The notes below the pieces were generated by a model. It made no database searches. It saw only the letters and a program-made list of their open reading frames with translations, and had not been told where the DNA came from. The position numbers and the translations under genes were made by a program. This document shows positions 1-10,561 of a stretch of 64,000 nt of DNA, piece by piece (within the stretch, counting starts at the first letter, position 1; each line of letters starts with the position of its first letter). This DNA is from Chionoecetes opilio (Eukaryota > Arthropoda > Malacostraca > Decapoda > Majidae): contig JACEEZ010000427.1 of the NCBI GenBank assembly GCA_016584305.1, positions 100,001 through 164,000 on the forward strand, read 5' to 3'.

Positions 1-640
1 AGTTGGCAAGTCAATTAGGTCATTCACTAAAGGTTAAGGTAAAGATGGGGTCATATGCTATGCTGCGCGTGGCCTCGGTGCTCATCTCCGTCGTATTAGC
101 CCTTGAGCTTGTAGTGAGTAAAAGTACCCAGTAAAAAAACGCTGGCTCACTTTCTTGAATAATAATTAAATAAATATGAACAAAATAACAAGACACATTC
201 TTACAGTCTAAGAAATACTTCGTAATAAACCGATTGCCTCTTAGCGACTTGAACCTATTGCAGCAACTTTCACATCACAACAACAAGTCTACCTTGAAAT
301 ACACAAGTATAAACCCTAGGCATGGAAACACATTCATAAGGAAGGAAAGACTGGCAGTAAGGCGCCATCAGCCAGCCTTCCCCCCACACTACCACAGGGT
401 ACAGGGACAGGGGGGTACACCTCTAACGACAAGTTCAGTTCCTGTCCTGCTGTCAGATAAACACCGTTAGCGTGTCTGGGATTCTGTTCTCATCAGTCAC
501 TAGTATTCGGTGCTTCCTCCAGCCATTTCTATACTGTATTTACCTCCAAGAACTTCATATTGTTGAAAGTGTGCACACTTTAATGATAATAATGCAACTC
601 GAACATTGTCACGGAGTGGATTCCATTGTATCGTAGATGG
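1..640. other. Non-coding, no gene recognised
   Basis: I see no convincing coding region; the short ORFs lack recognisable motifs. If TAK1 continues leftward this is intron sequence on its minus strand. An 18-nt stretch near 300-317 recurs at 13450-13467 beside TAK1 exon 9 (see findings). Confidence 0.5.
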
Positions 641-662
641 TTTATAGAATTCTCAAAGGAAT

Positions 663-778
663 CAATCAATCAATCATTGGAAGCGTCGCCTCGCCCACCC
701 TACGACGCCACTCCCGGGGGTCACCATGTGCGAGTCCCCATGCAGGCTCCTTTCCCATACCAAGCAGCTCTCGACTTA
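663..778 (-). mobile_element. 3' end fragment of an RTE-like LINE
   Basis: The block matches the 3' end of the LINE at 43046-44062 closely. It starts, read on plus, with the same (ATCA)n tail and then the same roughly 110 nt. Everything 5' of this is missing, so it is a strongly 5'-truncated insertion. It directly abuts the 26-bp tandem array that follows. Confidence 0.8.
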
Positions 779-786
779 CTCCCGTT

Positions 787-1922
787 ACTCGAAATATTTT
801 TGTAAGTATACGAACGAAATATTTTTTGTAAGTATATGAACAAATTATTTTTTGTAGGTATACGAACAAAATATTTTTTGTAAGTATACGAACAAAATAT
901 TTTTTGTAAGTATACGAACAAAATATTTTTTGTAAATATACGAACAAAATATTTTTTGTAGGTATACGAACAAAATATTTTTTATAAGTATACGAACAAA
1001 ATATTTTTTGTAAGTATACGAACAAAATATTTTTTGTAAGTATACGAACAAAATATTTTTTGTAAGTATACGAACAAAATATTTTTTGTAAGTATACGAA
1101 CAAAATATTTTTTTGTAAGTATACGAACAAAATATTTTTTATAAGTATACGAACAAAATATTTTGTAAGTATACGAACAAAATATTTTTGTAAGTATACG
1201 AACAAAATATTTTGTAAGTATACGAACAAAATATTTTTGTAAGTATACTGAACAAAATATTTTTGTAAGTATACGAACAAAATATTTTTTGTAAGTAGTA
1301 CTATACGAACAAAATATTTTTTGTAAGTATACGAACAAGATATATTTTGTAAGTATACGAACAAAATATTTTTTGTAAGTATACGAACAAGATATATTTT
1401 GTGTAAGTATACGAACAAGATATTTTTTGTAAGTATACGAAGAAAAAAATATTTTGTAAATATACGAACAAAATATTTTGTGTAAGTATACAAACAAAAT
1501 ATTTTGTGTAAATATACAAACAAAATATTTTGTGTAAATATACAAACAAAATATTTTGTGTAAGTATACAAACAAAATATTTTATGTAAGTATACAAACA
1601 AAATATTTTGTGTAAATATACAAACAAAATATTTTGTGTAAGTATACAAACAAAATATTTTATGTAAGTATACAAACAAAATATTTTGTGTAAGTATACA
1701 AACAAAATATTTTATGTAAGTATACAAACAAAATATTTTATGTAAGTATACAAACAAAATATTTTGTGTAAATATACAAACAAAATATTTTGTGTAAGTA
1801 TACAAACAAAATATTTTATGTAAGTATACAAACAAAATATTTTATGTAAGTATACAAACAAAATATTTTATGTAAGTATACAAACAAAATATTTTGTGTA
1901 AGTATACAAACAAAATATTTTC
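787..1922. repeat. 26-bp minisatellite, about 40 copies
   Basis: Units of about 26 bp carry GTAAGTATACGAACAAAA plus a short A/T run. The left part (to about 1470) has the ACGAAC version and a T-run of variable length; the right part has ACAAAC and TTGTG or TTATG. Every unit contains GTAAGTAT or GTAAATAT, the former a near-ideal 5' splice-site sequence on the plus strand. Because the period is not a multiple of three and stops are absent, the array gives a 389-codon open frame on minus. That is a repeat artefact, not a protein. Confidence 0.95.
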
Positions 1923-2046
1923 TAATAACATACATTAAGATTAATAACATTATTAACATTAATAACATTAATAACATTATTAACCTTAATAACATTAATA
2001 ACATTATTAACATTAATAACATTATTAACATTATTAACATTAATTA
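1923..2046. repeat. Microsatellite of ATTAAC/ATTAATAAC units
   Basis: A/T-rich units built from ATTAAC and ATTAATAAC run up to the retrotransposon's left target duplication (CACA, 2047-2050). The retrotransposon therefore inserted at the edge of a simple repeat. Confidence 0.85.
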
Positions 2047-2050
2047 CACA

Positions 2051-3928
2051 TGTAATAGGTCTTTTAGTCTGAATAAGGATAGGAATAAGTTAGCTAAAAT
2101 GATTTATTAGCGAGAGAGAGAGAGAAAATGTAACGCCGGAGTAGCTCTGAAACCGATAATTCTTCCTGCTTGTCATCACAAAGATTTAGGTTTAGATTAG
2201 GAAAGCATTTGCTCAGCTCTTTGGAAGCCTTTCCTGATTGGTAGAAGGAAAAACAAAAGCTGGTGTTGTGTACTCGTTATTGGTAGATCCAAGACGTGAC
2301 GTGACGTGACGTCACGGTTATAGGTTAGATGTGAAAAGACTCTCACTTTTTGAGACAGAGAACTTTTGGTCCCCAAAGGACACACACGTGACCGAGTGTG
2401 TGGAGGCCACCTCACGAGTGAAACATCCGTGAGACGCGAGTGAACCGAGTGACAGCGAGAGACCGACATCTACCGAACACTTCAAGTGAATGAAAGATAT
2501 TGTTGTTATCCTTATTAAACCAAGAAAAGGTAACCGCCTGATTATTCCAACCACTGCATGACCAAAGTGCATGCCTACCGGTGCATAGCATGATTATTCC
2601 AACCACTGCATGACCAAAGTGCATGCCTACCGGTGCATAGCATGATTATTCCCACCACTGCATGACCAAAGTGCATGCCTACCGGTGCATAGCATGATTA
2701 TTCCCACCACTGCATGACCAAAGTGCATGCCTACCGGTGCATAGCATGATTATTCCAACCACTGCATGACCAAAGTGCATGCCTACCGGTGCATAGCATG
2801 ATTATTCCAACCACTGCATGACCAAAGTGCATGCCTACCGGTGCATAGCATGATTATTCCAACCACTGCATGACCAAAGTGCATGCCTACCGGTGCATAG
2901 CATGATTATTCCCACCACTGCATGACCAAAGTGCATGCCTACCGGTGCATAGCATGATTATTCCCACCACTGCATGACCAAAGTGCATGCCTACCGGTGC
3001 ATAGCATGATTATTCCCACCACTGCATGACCAAAGTGCATGCCTACCGGTGCATAGCATGATTATTCCACCACTGCATGACCAAAGTGCATGCCTACCGG
3101 TGCATAGCATGATTATTCCAACCACTGCATAACCAAAGTGCATGCCTACCGGTGCATAGCATGATTATTCCCACCACTGCATGACCAAAGTGCATGCCTA
3201 CCGGTGCATAGCATGATTATTCCAACCACTGCATGACCAAAGTGCATGCCTACCGGTGCATAGCATGATTATTCCAACCACTGCATGCCTACCGGTGCAT
3301 AGCATGATTATTCCAACCACTGCATGACCAAAGTGCATGCCTACCGGTGCATAGCATGATTATTCCAACCACTGCATGACCAAGTGCATGCCTACCGGTG
3401 CATAGCATGATTATTCCAACCACTGCATGACCAAAGTGCATGCCTACCGGTGCATAGCATGATTATTCCAACCACTGCATGACCAAAGTGCATGCCTACC
3501 GGTGCATAGCATGATTATTCCAACCACTGCATGACCAAAGTGCATGCCTACCGGTGCATAGCATGATTATTCCAACCACTGCATGACCAAAGTGCATGCC
3601 TACCGGTGCATAGCATGATTATTCCAACCACTGCATGACCAAAGTGCATGCCTACCGGTGCATAGCATGATTATTCCAACCACTGCATGCCTACCGGTGC
3701 ATAGCATGATTATTCCAACCACTGCATGACCAAAGTGCATGCCTACCGGTGCATAGCATGATTATTCCAACCACTGCATGACCAAAGTGCATGCCTACCG
3801 GTGCATAGCATGATTATTCCAACCACTGCATGACCAAAGTGCATGCCTACCGGTGCATAGCATGATTATTCCCACCACTGCATGACCAAAGTGCATGCCT
3901 ACCGGTGCATAGCAAACCCGCACTGACA
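2051..3928 (+). repeat. 5' LTR (1878 bp)
   Basis: This is a direct repeat of 12190-13449. The first ~490 bp are unique sequence and nearly identical in both LTRs; by eye there are about seven substitutions and two small indels. The remainder is a 52-bp tandem array, longer here than in the 3' LTR, which explains most of the length difference (1878 versus 1260 bp). Confidence 0.95.
2539..3913. repeat. 52-bp tandem array inside the 5' LTR, about 26 copies
   Basis: The unit contains CATGACCAAAGTGCATGCC, then TACCGGTGCATAGCATGATT and ATTCC[AC]AC. Copies are nearly identical; variants are CCAAC versus CCCAC and two short units lacking the ATGACCAAAGTGC part. Apparent proteins here (MHFGHAVVGII...) are translations of the repeat. 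Confidence 0.95.
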
Positions 3929-3929
3929 G

Positions 3930-3947
3930 TGGTGACAGCGGTGGGAT
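3930..3947 (+). promoter_or_regulatory. Primer binding site, tRNA-Leu type
   Basis: Starting 1 nt after the 5' LTR, TGGTGACAGCGGTGGGAT is complementary to the CCA end and acceptor stem of a tRNA-Leu. The complementarity appears to run on into the T-arm (the following CTGAAC). Minus-strand DNA synthesis in LTR elements is primed here. The tRNA identity is inferred from the general tRNA-Leu 3' end, not searched. Confidence 0.75.
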
Positions 3948-3955
3948 CTGAACTC

Positions 3956-4550
3956 ACGCATAAGATAACTTCGAAGAGAAAGAAGAAAAGAAGAAACGCA
4001 CTAAGAAGAACAAGAAAAGCTAGCAACAAGAAGAAAAGAAAAGCAGAAACAGAAGGAAACACAAGAACAGAAGGAAAGAAACTGCCGTCGCCACCAGCCC
4101 GCCACTACCGAAGATAAATAAGCCTAACCATCTCAGCAAGCCTACCCACAGCCACCGCGCCAACCCTCGCGCACACTCGCATTCCTCACTCACGCTTTTA
4201 AAAAACACGTCAGTATAACGCCCGTACATAACTACGAAGAAAGAATCTGGCATGCACTCAGAAGAAAGAAGAATAAACAAGAAAGGAAAGAAGACAGAAG
4301 AAAGGAAATAAACACAAGCAAAGAAGCCGCCGTTAGGATGCACCGCCTCAAGCCTACCCACAGCCGCCTGAAGTTGTATTCATCCGCCCCTACCATCCTG
4401 GGCAGCGACACACACACAGCCCTGACCCCTGCTTGGACGCACACCGAGAGGCAGTCCGCCTCACCCCACTGCACCACGAGGACTCCATTCAACCACAATA
4501 CCTCCTGTGAAGTATAATACCTTCCTTTTAAGCCAAGTGTTATCTATATA
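3956..4550 (+). other. Retrotransposon leader, non-coding
   Basis: This stretch lies between primer site and gag and is interrupted at 4551 by a TIR element. It is purine-rich (AAGAAG-type) between about 3965 and 4085 and again at 4255-4320. The ORFs here show no known domain. Confidence 0.6.
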
Positions 4551-5337
4551 CAAGGAGGTCCCGAAGATACGAGCAGTTAGGTTCCACCTGGCATACTCGT
4601 AAAGCGAAATCTCGTATAACGAAACACATAACTAATGGTAAAATATAGGTTTGGTTCCAGGACCCCATCAATTAAAAAAATAAAAAAAAAAAAAAAAAAA
4701 AAAAAGACATGTTTTTCAAGCTAAAATAAACTATAGCAAACACAACAAACACACAGTGTCTATATTACCCACACTGTACTACCTATTCTGTAGAAAAAGC
4801 ATTCTGAAAGAGAAAATAGCACACAAAATAACATAACTGCACATTAATTAAACATAAAACATGCATAACAAGCAAAAAAGACGTTGTAATGTAGGGGACG
4901 CCGCGTGATACAAGAGAAGGTAGTGTAGCGGTCCCAAGGTTGGGGCTGCACACCTGCTAATTACCCCTAAAGGTCAGGCCGCGCCATATGCTTAATTACC
5001 CTTCAGGTCACGCCTCGCTAGGGGTGACCTGATTGCGGTCCCAAGGTTGGGGCCGCACACCTGCTAACTACCCCTAAATGTCAGGCCGCGCCATATGCTT
5101 AATTACCCTTCAGGTCACGGCTTGCTAGGGGTGACCTCACTGGGGTCAACCAAATCCCCCTTTGTCCAGCCTGGGAGTGGTAGGGCGCGCATTTTGAACT
5201 TGATAATTTTACTCACCCCAGTTTGAATGTCGTATCATTGGATTTTCGATCTCGTATATTGAAAATAGACCCTAATTTACACATCTCGTATCATCGGATT
5301 CTCGTATACCGAATGCTCGTATAACGGGACCTCCCTG
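4551..5337. mobile_element. Non-autonomous Tigger/pogo-like TIR element in the leader
   Basis: Inverted ends: CAAGGAGGTCCCG... on the left, and ...CGGGACCTCCCTG on the right. ATACGAGCA-type sequence lies just inside both ends. TA (locally TATA) flanks both ends, as expected for Tc1/mariner/pogo insertion. There is a poly-A run near 4680-4705 and an internal 107-bp tandem duplication, and no transposase frame. It inserted after the retrotransposon, because it splits the leader. Confidence 0.85.
4928..5141. repeat. 107-bp tandem duplication within the TIR element
   Basis: Two head-to-tail copies (4928-5034, 5035-5141) start GCGGTCCCAAGGTTGGGG and differ at a handful of positions. The unit contains AGGTCA/TGACCT motifs in both orientations. 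Confidence 0.9.
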
Positions 5338-5531
5338 TATATAGTTCTGTTAACTCATTCCCCTCCCTTAACAGGAAGATCCTGAATTACGAAGAAAGGT
5401 GTTGTGTTGTGTGTGTGTGTGTACCCACGCCACTGCCAGCATCCCAGACCACAAGGCTTTAGGAACTACCTCTGCTTTCTCTCTCTCCTCGCCATCAGTC
5501 CAGCCAGGTATGAAGTCTTAATATTCTGTAA

Positions 5532-6632
5532 ATGTCACCGGCCTCAAGAGTTCGTAAAAGACAGCTAAGAAAGAGTCCCGTAGGCACTAGATTATATCGT
5601 AGGCTACATTCAAGACAAATACAAATAAACATGGGGGATGAAGAACCCGGGACAATTGTTAGGCATGAGATGATCACCTCCGCCGCTGGAGTCCCTAAGT
5701 GTTCTGGGGATGCTAACACTATAGAAGTCAATCCATTCCTGCTTAGAGTGGACACCCTGATTGCAAATAAGAAACTTACTTCAGAAAGATTGAAGATAGA
5801 AGTGCTTAAACAACATGTAGATGCCGAAAATGGCAGGGCAAGGCATGTTATCTGTTACAGACAATTAGAAGAGCTAGACGATTATGACGCTTATGTTCAG
5901 GTGTTCGGAAGGCACTTCTCGAAGAAGAGTGACCGAGACCCCCTCCGGGCTATGGTTAAAATGCTTGCATTGAAACGACCTGCCTCCCAACTCGTTACCG
6001 AGTATGTTGCAAAGCTTGATCTGTGGGGACAGGATATGGAGAAACTGCTCAAGGCCTCCGCGTGGACACTGCCCCTCGATGGAGACCACATGTCAGTAAC
6101 ACTGGTGTCCAAATTAATCATGTTCTCGAAAAGTTTAAGTGATTGTGATGACGTTACAAGCGAAAGGCTGTACAAGGATTTGAAGGAAACACTGTCCTTA
6201 GGAGAAATTGATTGCTTGCTAAGAGGATATGCCGAGACAAATCCTAGGCACGACTCGTATGTGATGCCGGTACGATCAACCCACACGCCGCCGCCGCCGC
6301 CACAGGCCAGTAGCTTCCAACCCGGAACACGGTACAGTAGATCCATATCACATAGTGGATGCCCAACAGAAAATAGACCTCGAACCATCTCATGGCAACG
6401 CCCTCCTCAAATAAAATGTTATCAGTGCGGACGACCAGGCCACGTCGCGATGGATTGTTACAATTCAACATCTTGCGGTAATTGTCAATATACAGGACAC
6501 ACCGAAAGAAACTGCTACCAGGAACCTAGGTGTAGCTACCACAAAAACATAGGACACAGAACCAGAGATTGTCGCGCGCGGCGAGCTAACAATTTTCGAG
6601 CTCAAAATTTTTGTACAGGACCCCCTTCGTAG
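5532..6632 (+). CDS. gag: Gag polyprotein of the LTR retrotransposon
   Basis: The 366-codon frame encodes a structural protein predicted to bind retrotransposon RNA and form the particle. The C-terminus has two classical CCHC zinc knuckles, CYQCGRPGHVAMDC (from about residue 296) and CGNCQYTGHTERNC. A third knuckle-like motif, CSYHKNIGHRTRDC, has His in place of the second Cys. The N-terminal ~250 residues are hydrophilic and match no domain I can name with confidence. The first ATG is at 5532; an in-frame ATG at 5631 (MGDEEPG) is an alternative start. The frame ends TAG at 6630, just past a slippery site, so pol is probably made by -1 frameshifting. No stop interrupts gag. Confidence 0.9.
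   Translation: MSPASRVRKRQLRKSPVGTRLYRRLHSRQIQINMGDEEPGTIVRHEMITSAAGVPKCSGDANTIEVNPFLLRVDTLIANKKLTSERLKIEVLKQHVDAENGRARHVICYRQLEELDDYDAYVQVFGRHFSKKSDRDPLRAMVKMLALKRPASQLVTEYVAKLDLWGQDMEKLLKASAWTLPLDGDHMSVTLVSKLIMFSKSLSDCDDVTSERLYKDLKETLSLGEIDCLLRGYAETNPRHDSYVMPVRSTHTPPPPPQASSFQPGTRYSRSISHSGCPTENRPRTISWQRPPQIKCYQCGRPGHVAMDCYNSTSCGNCQYTGHTERNCYQEPRCSYHKNIGHRTRDCRARRANNFRAQNFCTGPPS
6605..6611 (+). promoter_or_regulatory. -1 ribosomal frameshift slippery heptamer
   Basis: In the gag frame the codons read CAA AAT TTT TGT, giving the heptamer A AAT TTT, which fits X XXY YYZ. The pol frame is exactly -1 relative to gag, and gag stops seven codons downstream. The pol frame has no suitable ATG at its start. 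I did not establish a downstream stem-loop or pseudoknot. Confidence 0.75.
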
Positions 6633-7330
6633 GTAAACACAAGGAAGGGAACACTACTCTTCAAATAAGTCAAAAGAACCGACAAACTGAAGACTTAGAG
6701 AATTTAGAAAGAGAAACAAAACTGATAATCCCGGTAAACAAACACACTGAAGGCCCATTGATTGAAGGCAAAGTTTACCACACGCCCACTCAGATTTTCC
6801 TAGACACAGGATCCATGGTGAACATAATAAGTCTTGAAATCTTAAATAAAGTAAGACCAGGTGTTAAGTTTATTGAGCCAGTGCCATATACACTGCAAGG
6901 CGTGACAGGCGAAAAATTACGTACAGTTGGAAAAACTCAAGTCACTGTTACATTAGGAGATTATTTTTATTTCGATATAACCGCGATGGTGGTAGACAAA
7001 CCATTCTTCCCTGGAGATTTGTTAATAGGATTTGCTACAATGCGCGAGCAAGAGATCACAGTATCTCCACCAGTCCGTGGTGTTCACTGTTCATACAAAT
7101 TCATCCCATTTCTGAATCCAGAACCCGTTATAGGCGTGCTAAATACGAATACAAATTATGCTTTGAACACACCAGATAGCGTGGCAGAGCGATCAAAGGC
7201 TACTGATAAGCCCAAGAGAAAGGAGAAATTACTTCTCAAGGTCCCTGATTTACACATTGCACCGAAACAGATGAGTAGTGAAGTCACACCAAGACAAGCA
7301 AAAAGCTTAATACCAGGCATGAAAAGGTAG
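6608..7330 (+). CDS. pol: Pol, part 1: aspartic protease region
   Basis: This -1 frame continuation of gag carries the retropepsin active-site motif FLDTGSMVNIIS (DTG at about residue 65 of this segment). A hydrophobic flap region and the second hallmark, DLLIGFATM, follow. The protease would cleave the Gag-Pol polyprotein. The frame ends at a TAG at 7328-7330. The sequence beyond it continues to read like pol in the next -1 frame, so a one-base deletion-type frameshift lies at about 7320-7328. Unlike the gag/pol shift, no canonical slippery site is present there. Confidence 0.85.
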   Translation, partial: FLYRTPFVGKHKEGNTTLQISQKNRQTEDLENLERETKLIIPVNKHTEGPLIEGKVYHTPTQIFLDTGSMVNIISLEILNKVRPGVKFIEPVPYTLQGVTGEKLRTVGKTQVTVTLGDYFYFDITAMVVDKPFFPGDLLIGFATMREQEITVSPPVRGVHCSYKFIPFLNPEPVIGVLNTNTNYALNTPDSVAERSKATDKPKRKEKLLLKVPDLHIAPKQMSSEVTPRQAKSLIPGMKR

Positions 7331-7476
7331 CACTCAAAAGTCAATCCACTGAGACAGCATCAAAGGAACAAGTTAAAGACCCAGATGAAGCCATGAGAAT
7401 TATTTCAGGACATGTGATAGAGTCGACGCTATTGCATGCCATGTCAATTCGAGAGAACTGGAACCCAAAATGCCAG
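7327..7476 (+). pseudogene. pol: Pol segment after a frameshift, cut off by a TIR element
   Basis: After the frameshift, pol-like sequence continues in a third frame from GTA at 7327 and includes MRIISGHVIESTLLHAMS. It is cut off by the TIR element whose left end is at 7468-7476. The segment would link protease to RT. It contains no catalytic motif. Confidence 0.6.
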
Positions 7477-8302
7477 GGGTCGCTGGCAGTTTTAACTCAC
7501 TTTTTTGATAATAAGTTGGTCTACTGGAAAACAAAATATGGGCTTATTCCACTACACTTAAAGCACAAAAGTATAATATTAAGAACGATTTTCTTCTATA
7601 TGTATATTGTATAGAAGCCTGATTCTGTAAAACATTGTATATAACCAAATAACCAAGGAGGTTATAGTTGAGGAGGCGAGGTAAATGCTACTCTATGATA
7701 TTATATAGTCAATAACGAATGTTTAGAAGTTATCTATACCTGGGCAGTCATATTTTCCTGTTATTATTGTGTATCAATCAGATAGAAAGCCTGGAAGTGC
7801 AATGAGTCGACGCATGAAGTCGTAATGTTTTGATTCAATCTCCCTGCCACAATCTCTCCCCCCACCACTGCCCGCCGCGGCACGTCGCCTCCACAATTAT
7901 AACCTACATTGTCACAGCAACAAGCCGATTTCGGCATTCTTTATTCTTCGTTTTTCCAAGGCATTGCTTATTGTATTTTGACAAGCGTTTGCCAGACGCA
8001 GCAGTACTGTCTTAGAAAACAGTGTGAACATCGCCCAAATTTTACATGCCACAATATACATGTAAAAAATATATTAAGCTTTGCTACTCGAGGCAGTAAT
8101 TTGCATTAATGCTATTATAGAGGTTCCATCGTAATGCATGTCATCCATATAATTAGTAGAACAACAGAAGAACTATATTTTTGGTATCAGATGCGGTGCA
8201 TCAATGTTTATCGCGAAATTAATTTATGAAAAATATTAGTCGCGGAGCCAAAACACAGTAGACCAACCTTTGAGTTAAAACTGCCAGCGACCACTGGCAT
8301 TT
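7468..8302. mobile_element. TIR element (about 835 bp) inserted in pol
   Basis: Left end AAATGCCAG then GGGTCGCTGGCAGTTTTAAC (7468-7496). The right end (8271-8302) is its reverse complement with one mismatch. A second matching block, GTTGGTCTACTG, lies inside both ends after a short gap. The terminal TGCCAG...CTGGCA is itself palindromic, so each end could fold. I find no clear target duplication, and the superfamily is uncertain. There is no transposase frame. On either side pol resumes, which proves it is an insertion. Confidence 0.85.
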
Positions 8303-10561
8303 CTCGAGTTTCAGATCATTGGAATTAACAAGGTGACACTGGAGTTAAAAGGATTACAGCAGGATACAGAAGTATTTACAATGCCAGAATCCATTAGAGT
8401 AAGAGGAACACAACTTGATTCTGCTGTATATAAATCAGAGAATGGGAAATTAGAAGTTTTAGTAATGAGTACACTGAATAAGAACATCACTTTGAAACCA
8501 GGAACCCAGATAGGATCATTCCAAGTCTGTAAACACCCAATTAAAATAGTAAATGAAACCCAGAATTCAGAAACTGCAACTGACCCATTCGTCTGCTCAG
8601 TCCAGAAAGATGTAGAGGTTGGGAGAGATCTCCTCCACCACCTTAAACCTACCAGCCCACCTGATTTAGAGCACGAACTCTCATCACTGCTAACGAAACA
8701 CGAGCACGCAATAGCCTTACCAGGGGACGCCTTGGGAAAGACTGACGTGTTGAAACATCAAATAAAATTAAAATCAGGTACACAGCCGATTTATATCCCA
8801 GCATATAGATTGCCGCATTCAAAGCTCGCCACAGTAAATCAATTAATCAGTGAAATGCTCACACAAGATGTGATTGAACCTAGTGATAGTGAGTGGAACT
8901 TTCCTCTCATACTAGTACCAAAGTCAGACGGCTCAGTACGCCCAGTTATAGACTACAGGGAGTTAAACAAACGCACTATCCCAGATCGTCTACTATTACC
9001 AGTCATCTCTGATATTCTTCGCAGTCTAGGAACAGAAAATAAACTATTCAGCACAATAGACATAAAGTCAGCCTTCTGGCAGATAGAAATGCAAGATGAA
9101 TCTAAAGACATGACAGCTTTCTCGACACCGACTGGACACTACAGGTTTAAACGCATGCCATTTGTATTATCAAACAGTCCATTGACGTACATGAGACTGA
9201 TGAACACAGTATTGCAAGGACTTATAGGAAACACAGCAAGTGTATTCCTAGACGACATACTCATAGTATCACAGACGGCAGAGGAACACTTTAAGAAACT
9301 AGACTTGGTATTCTCTAGGCTAGCATCAGCCGGATTGAAAGTGAAAATAGAGAAATGTACTTTCCTACAAGACAAGGTTATTTACCTAGGACACCAAATA
9401 GATAAACATGGATTAAGAACAGTACAGTCCAAATTAGACGCCGTAAGAAATTTTCCAGTGCCAACCACAGTTGAGAAAGTAAGGAGTTTCCTTGGTCTAA
9501 CAGGTTACTATAGAATCTTTATAAAGGGATACGCCGATATAGCACAGCCCCTAAACACACTATTGAAAAAGAATCAGACTTTTACTTGGGGACACGCTCA
9601 AGAGCAAACATTTGAAACGCTCAAATCGAAATTAACCAATTCACCAGTACTAATCTTCCCAGATTACACGAAGGAATTTATCCTATGCACCGACGCCTCA
9701 GATATAGGGCTAGGAGGAATATTAATGCAGGAAAGAAAAGGAACGGTCCAACCGATAGCTTATGCATCTAGACTATGCACAACCGCAGAAAAGAATTACA
9801 GCATCACAGAACGTGAGACTCTAGCAGTAATATACTGTCTAGAAAAATTTAGAGACACGCTGCTCGGTTACAAGATAAGAGTGTGGACCGAACACACAGC
9901 AATACAGAACCTTTTCAAGCACAAAAACCTCAGAGGCAGACTCGCCAGATGGTTCACGACGTTACAGAATTATGAAGTCAGTTTTGAATACATACCAGGA
10001 AAGAAAAACGTAGCCGCAGACGCACTCTCGAGGAACATTAGCCCAGAAACAGAGGTAATGACCTCAATATGTAGTATTGAAGAATTAATCACACTAGATA
10101 CAGACCTAGTCAGCGCAGAACTTGAAAAGGATGCCATGTGGAGCACAGTAGTAACGTACCTAACAGACCCGACAGGTAGTCAAGAACCACAACTACCCGC
10201 TAAATACAAGATAAACGATTTCGAAATATGTAATGAATTATTATACAGAAACGCAGAAATAGTATGCAAAGACGTAACACGAGGTATGGTGAAACAGTTA
10301 GTAATCCCTCAGACACTAGTCCCAGAAGTATTAAAGATGCTCCATAACAGTGCCCACAGCGGACACCCCGGAAAAGATAAGACTTACAAGCAAGCACAAC
10401 TAAAGTACTTCTGGCCCGGCATGAGAAAAGACATATATTTCCACGTGGATAACTGCACGATTTGCGCCGAAGTGAAGGGCAACATGCGTTCCCCAGCACC
10501 AATGCTGACGTACCCTATACCCCAGAAACCATGGGAAAGAGTCCACATCGATACACTCTAG
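8294..10561 (+). CDS. pol: Pol, part 2: reverse transcriptase, RNase H, integrase N-terminus
   Basis: A 742-codon frame from 8333, open from about 8294. RT motifs: LVPKSDGSVRPVIDYRELN, FSTIDIKSAFWQ, MPFVLSNSP and the catalytic VFLDDILIV (FLDD at about residues 305-308), then YLGHQI and the thumb FLGLTGYYR. RNase H: FILCTDASDIGLGG, ITERETLAVIY, VWTEHTAIQ, and AADALSRN. Integrase zinc region: HNSAHSGH...CTICAEVK. Odd residues: MPFVL where gypsy elements usually have MPFGL, and TEH where RNase H usually has TDH. The frame ends at TAG 10559-10561 beside the first catalytic Asp of integrase (RVHIDTL). Integrase sequence continues in the same frame, so this stop is premature. Confidence 0.92.
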   Translation: MAFLEFQIIGINKVTLELKGLQQDTEVFTMPESIRVRGTQLDSAVYKSENGKLEVLVMSTLNKNITLKPGTQIGSFQVCKHPIKIVNETQNSETATDPFVCSVQKDVEVGRDLLHHLKPTSPPDLEHELSSLLTKHEHAIALPGDALGKTDVLKHQIKLKSGTQPIYIPAYRLPHSKLATVNQLISEMLTQDVIEPSDSEWNFPLILVPKSDGSVRPVIDYRELNKRTIPDRLLLPVISDILRSLGTENKLFSTIDIKSAFWQIEMQDESKDMTAFSTPTGHYRFKRMPFVLSNSPLTYMRLMNTVLQGLIGNTASVFLDDILIVSQTAEEHFKKLDLVFSRLASAGLKVKIEKCTFLQDKVIYLGHQIDKHGLRTVQSKLDAVRNFPVPTTVEKVRSFLGLTGYYRIFIKGYADIAQPLNTLLKKNQTFTWGHAQEQTFETLKSKLTNSPVLIFPDYTKEFILCTDASDIGLGGILMQERKGTVQPIAYASRLCTTAEKNYSITERETLAVIYCLEKFRDTLLGYKIRVWTEHTAIQNLFKHKNLRGRLARWFTTLQNYEVSFEYIPGKKNVAADALSRNISPETEVMTSICSIEELITLDTDLVSAELEKDAMWSTVVTYLTDPTGSQEPQLPAKYKINDFEICNELLYRNAEIVCKDVTRGMVKQLVIPQTLVPEVLKMLHNSAHSGHPGKDKTYKQAQLKYFWPGMRKDIYFHVDNCTICAEVKGNMRSPAPMLTYPIPQKPWERVHIDTL

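Noticed and set aside
340..460. Possible further TAK1 exon on minus
   Set aside because: A CTGACAG acceptor-like sequence exists, but the reading does not resemble the TAK1 C-terminal coiled coil and no convincing donor follows.
666..2040. 389-codon minus-strand ORF and overlapping ORFs
   Set aside because: They are translations of the 26-bp array; the repeat simply lacks stops. There is no domain and no codon bias.
2547..3913. Regularly spaced repeats resembling a CRISPR array
   Set aside because: Head-to-tail 52-bp units without spacers, in both LTRs of a eukaryotic retrotransposon. No cas genes.
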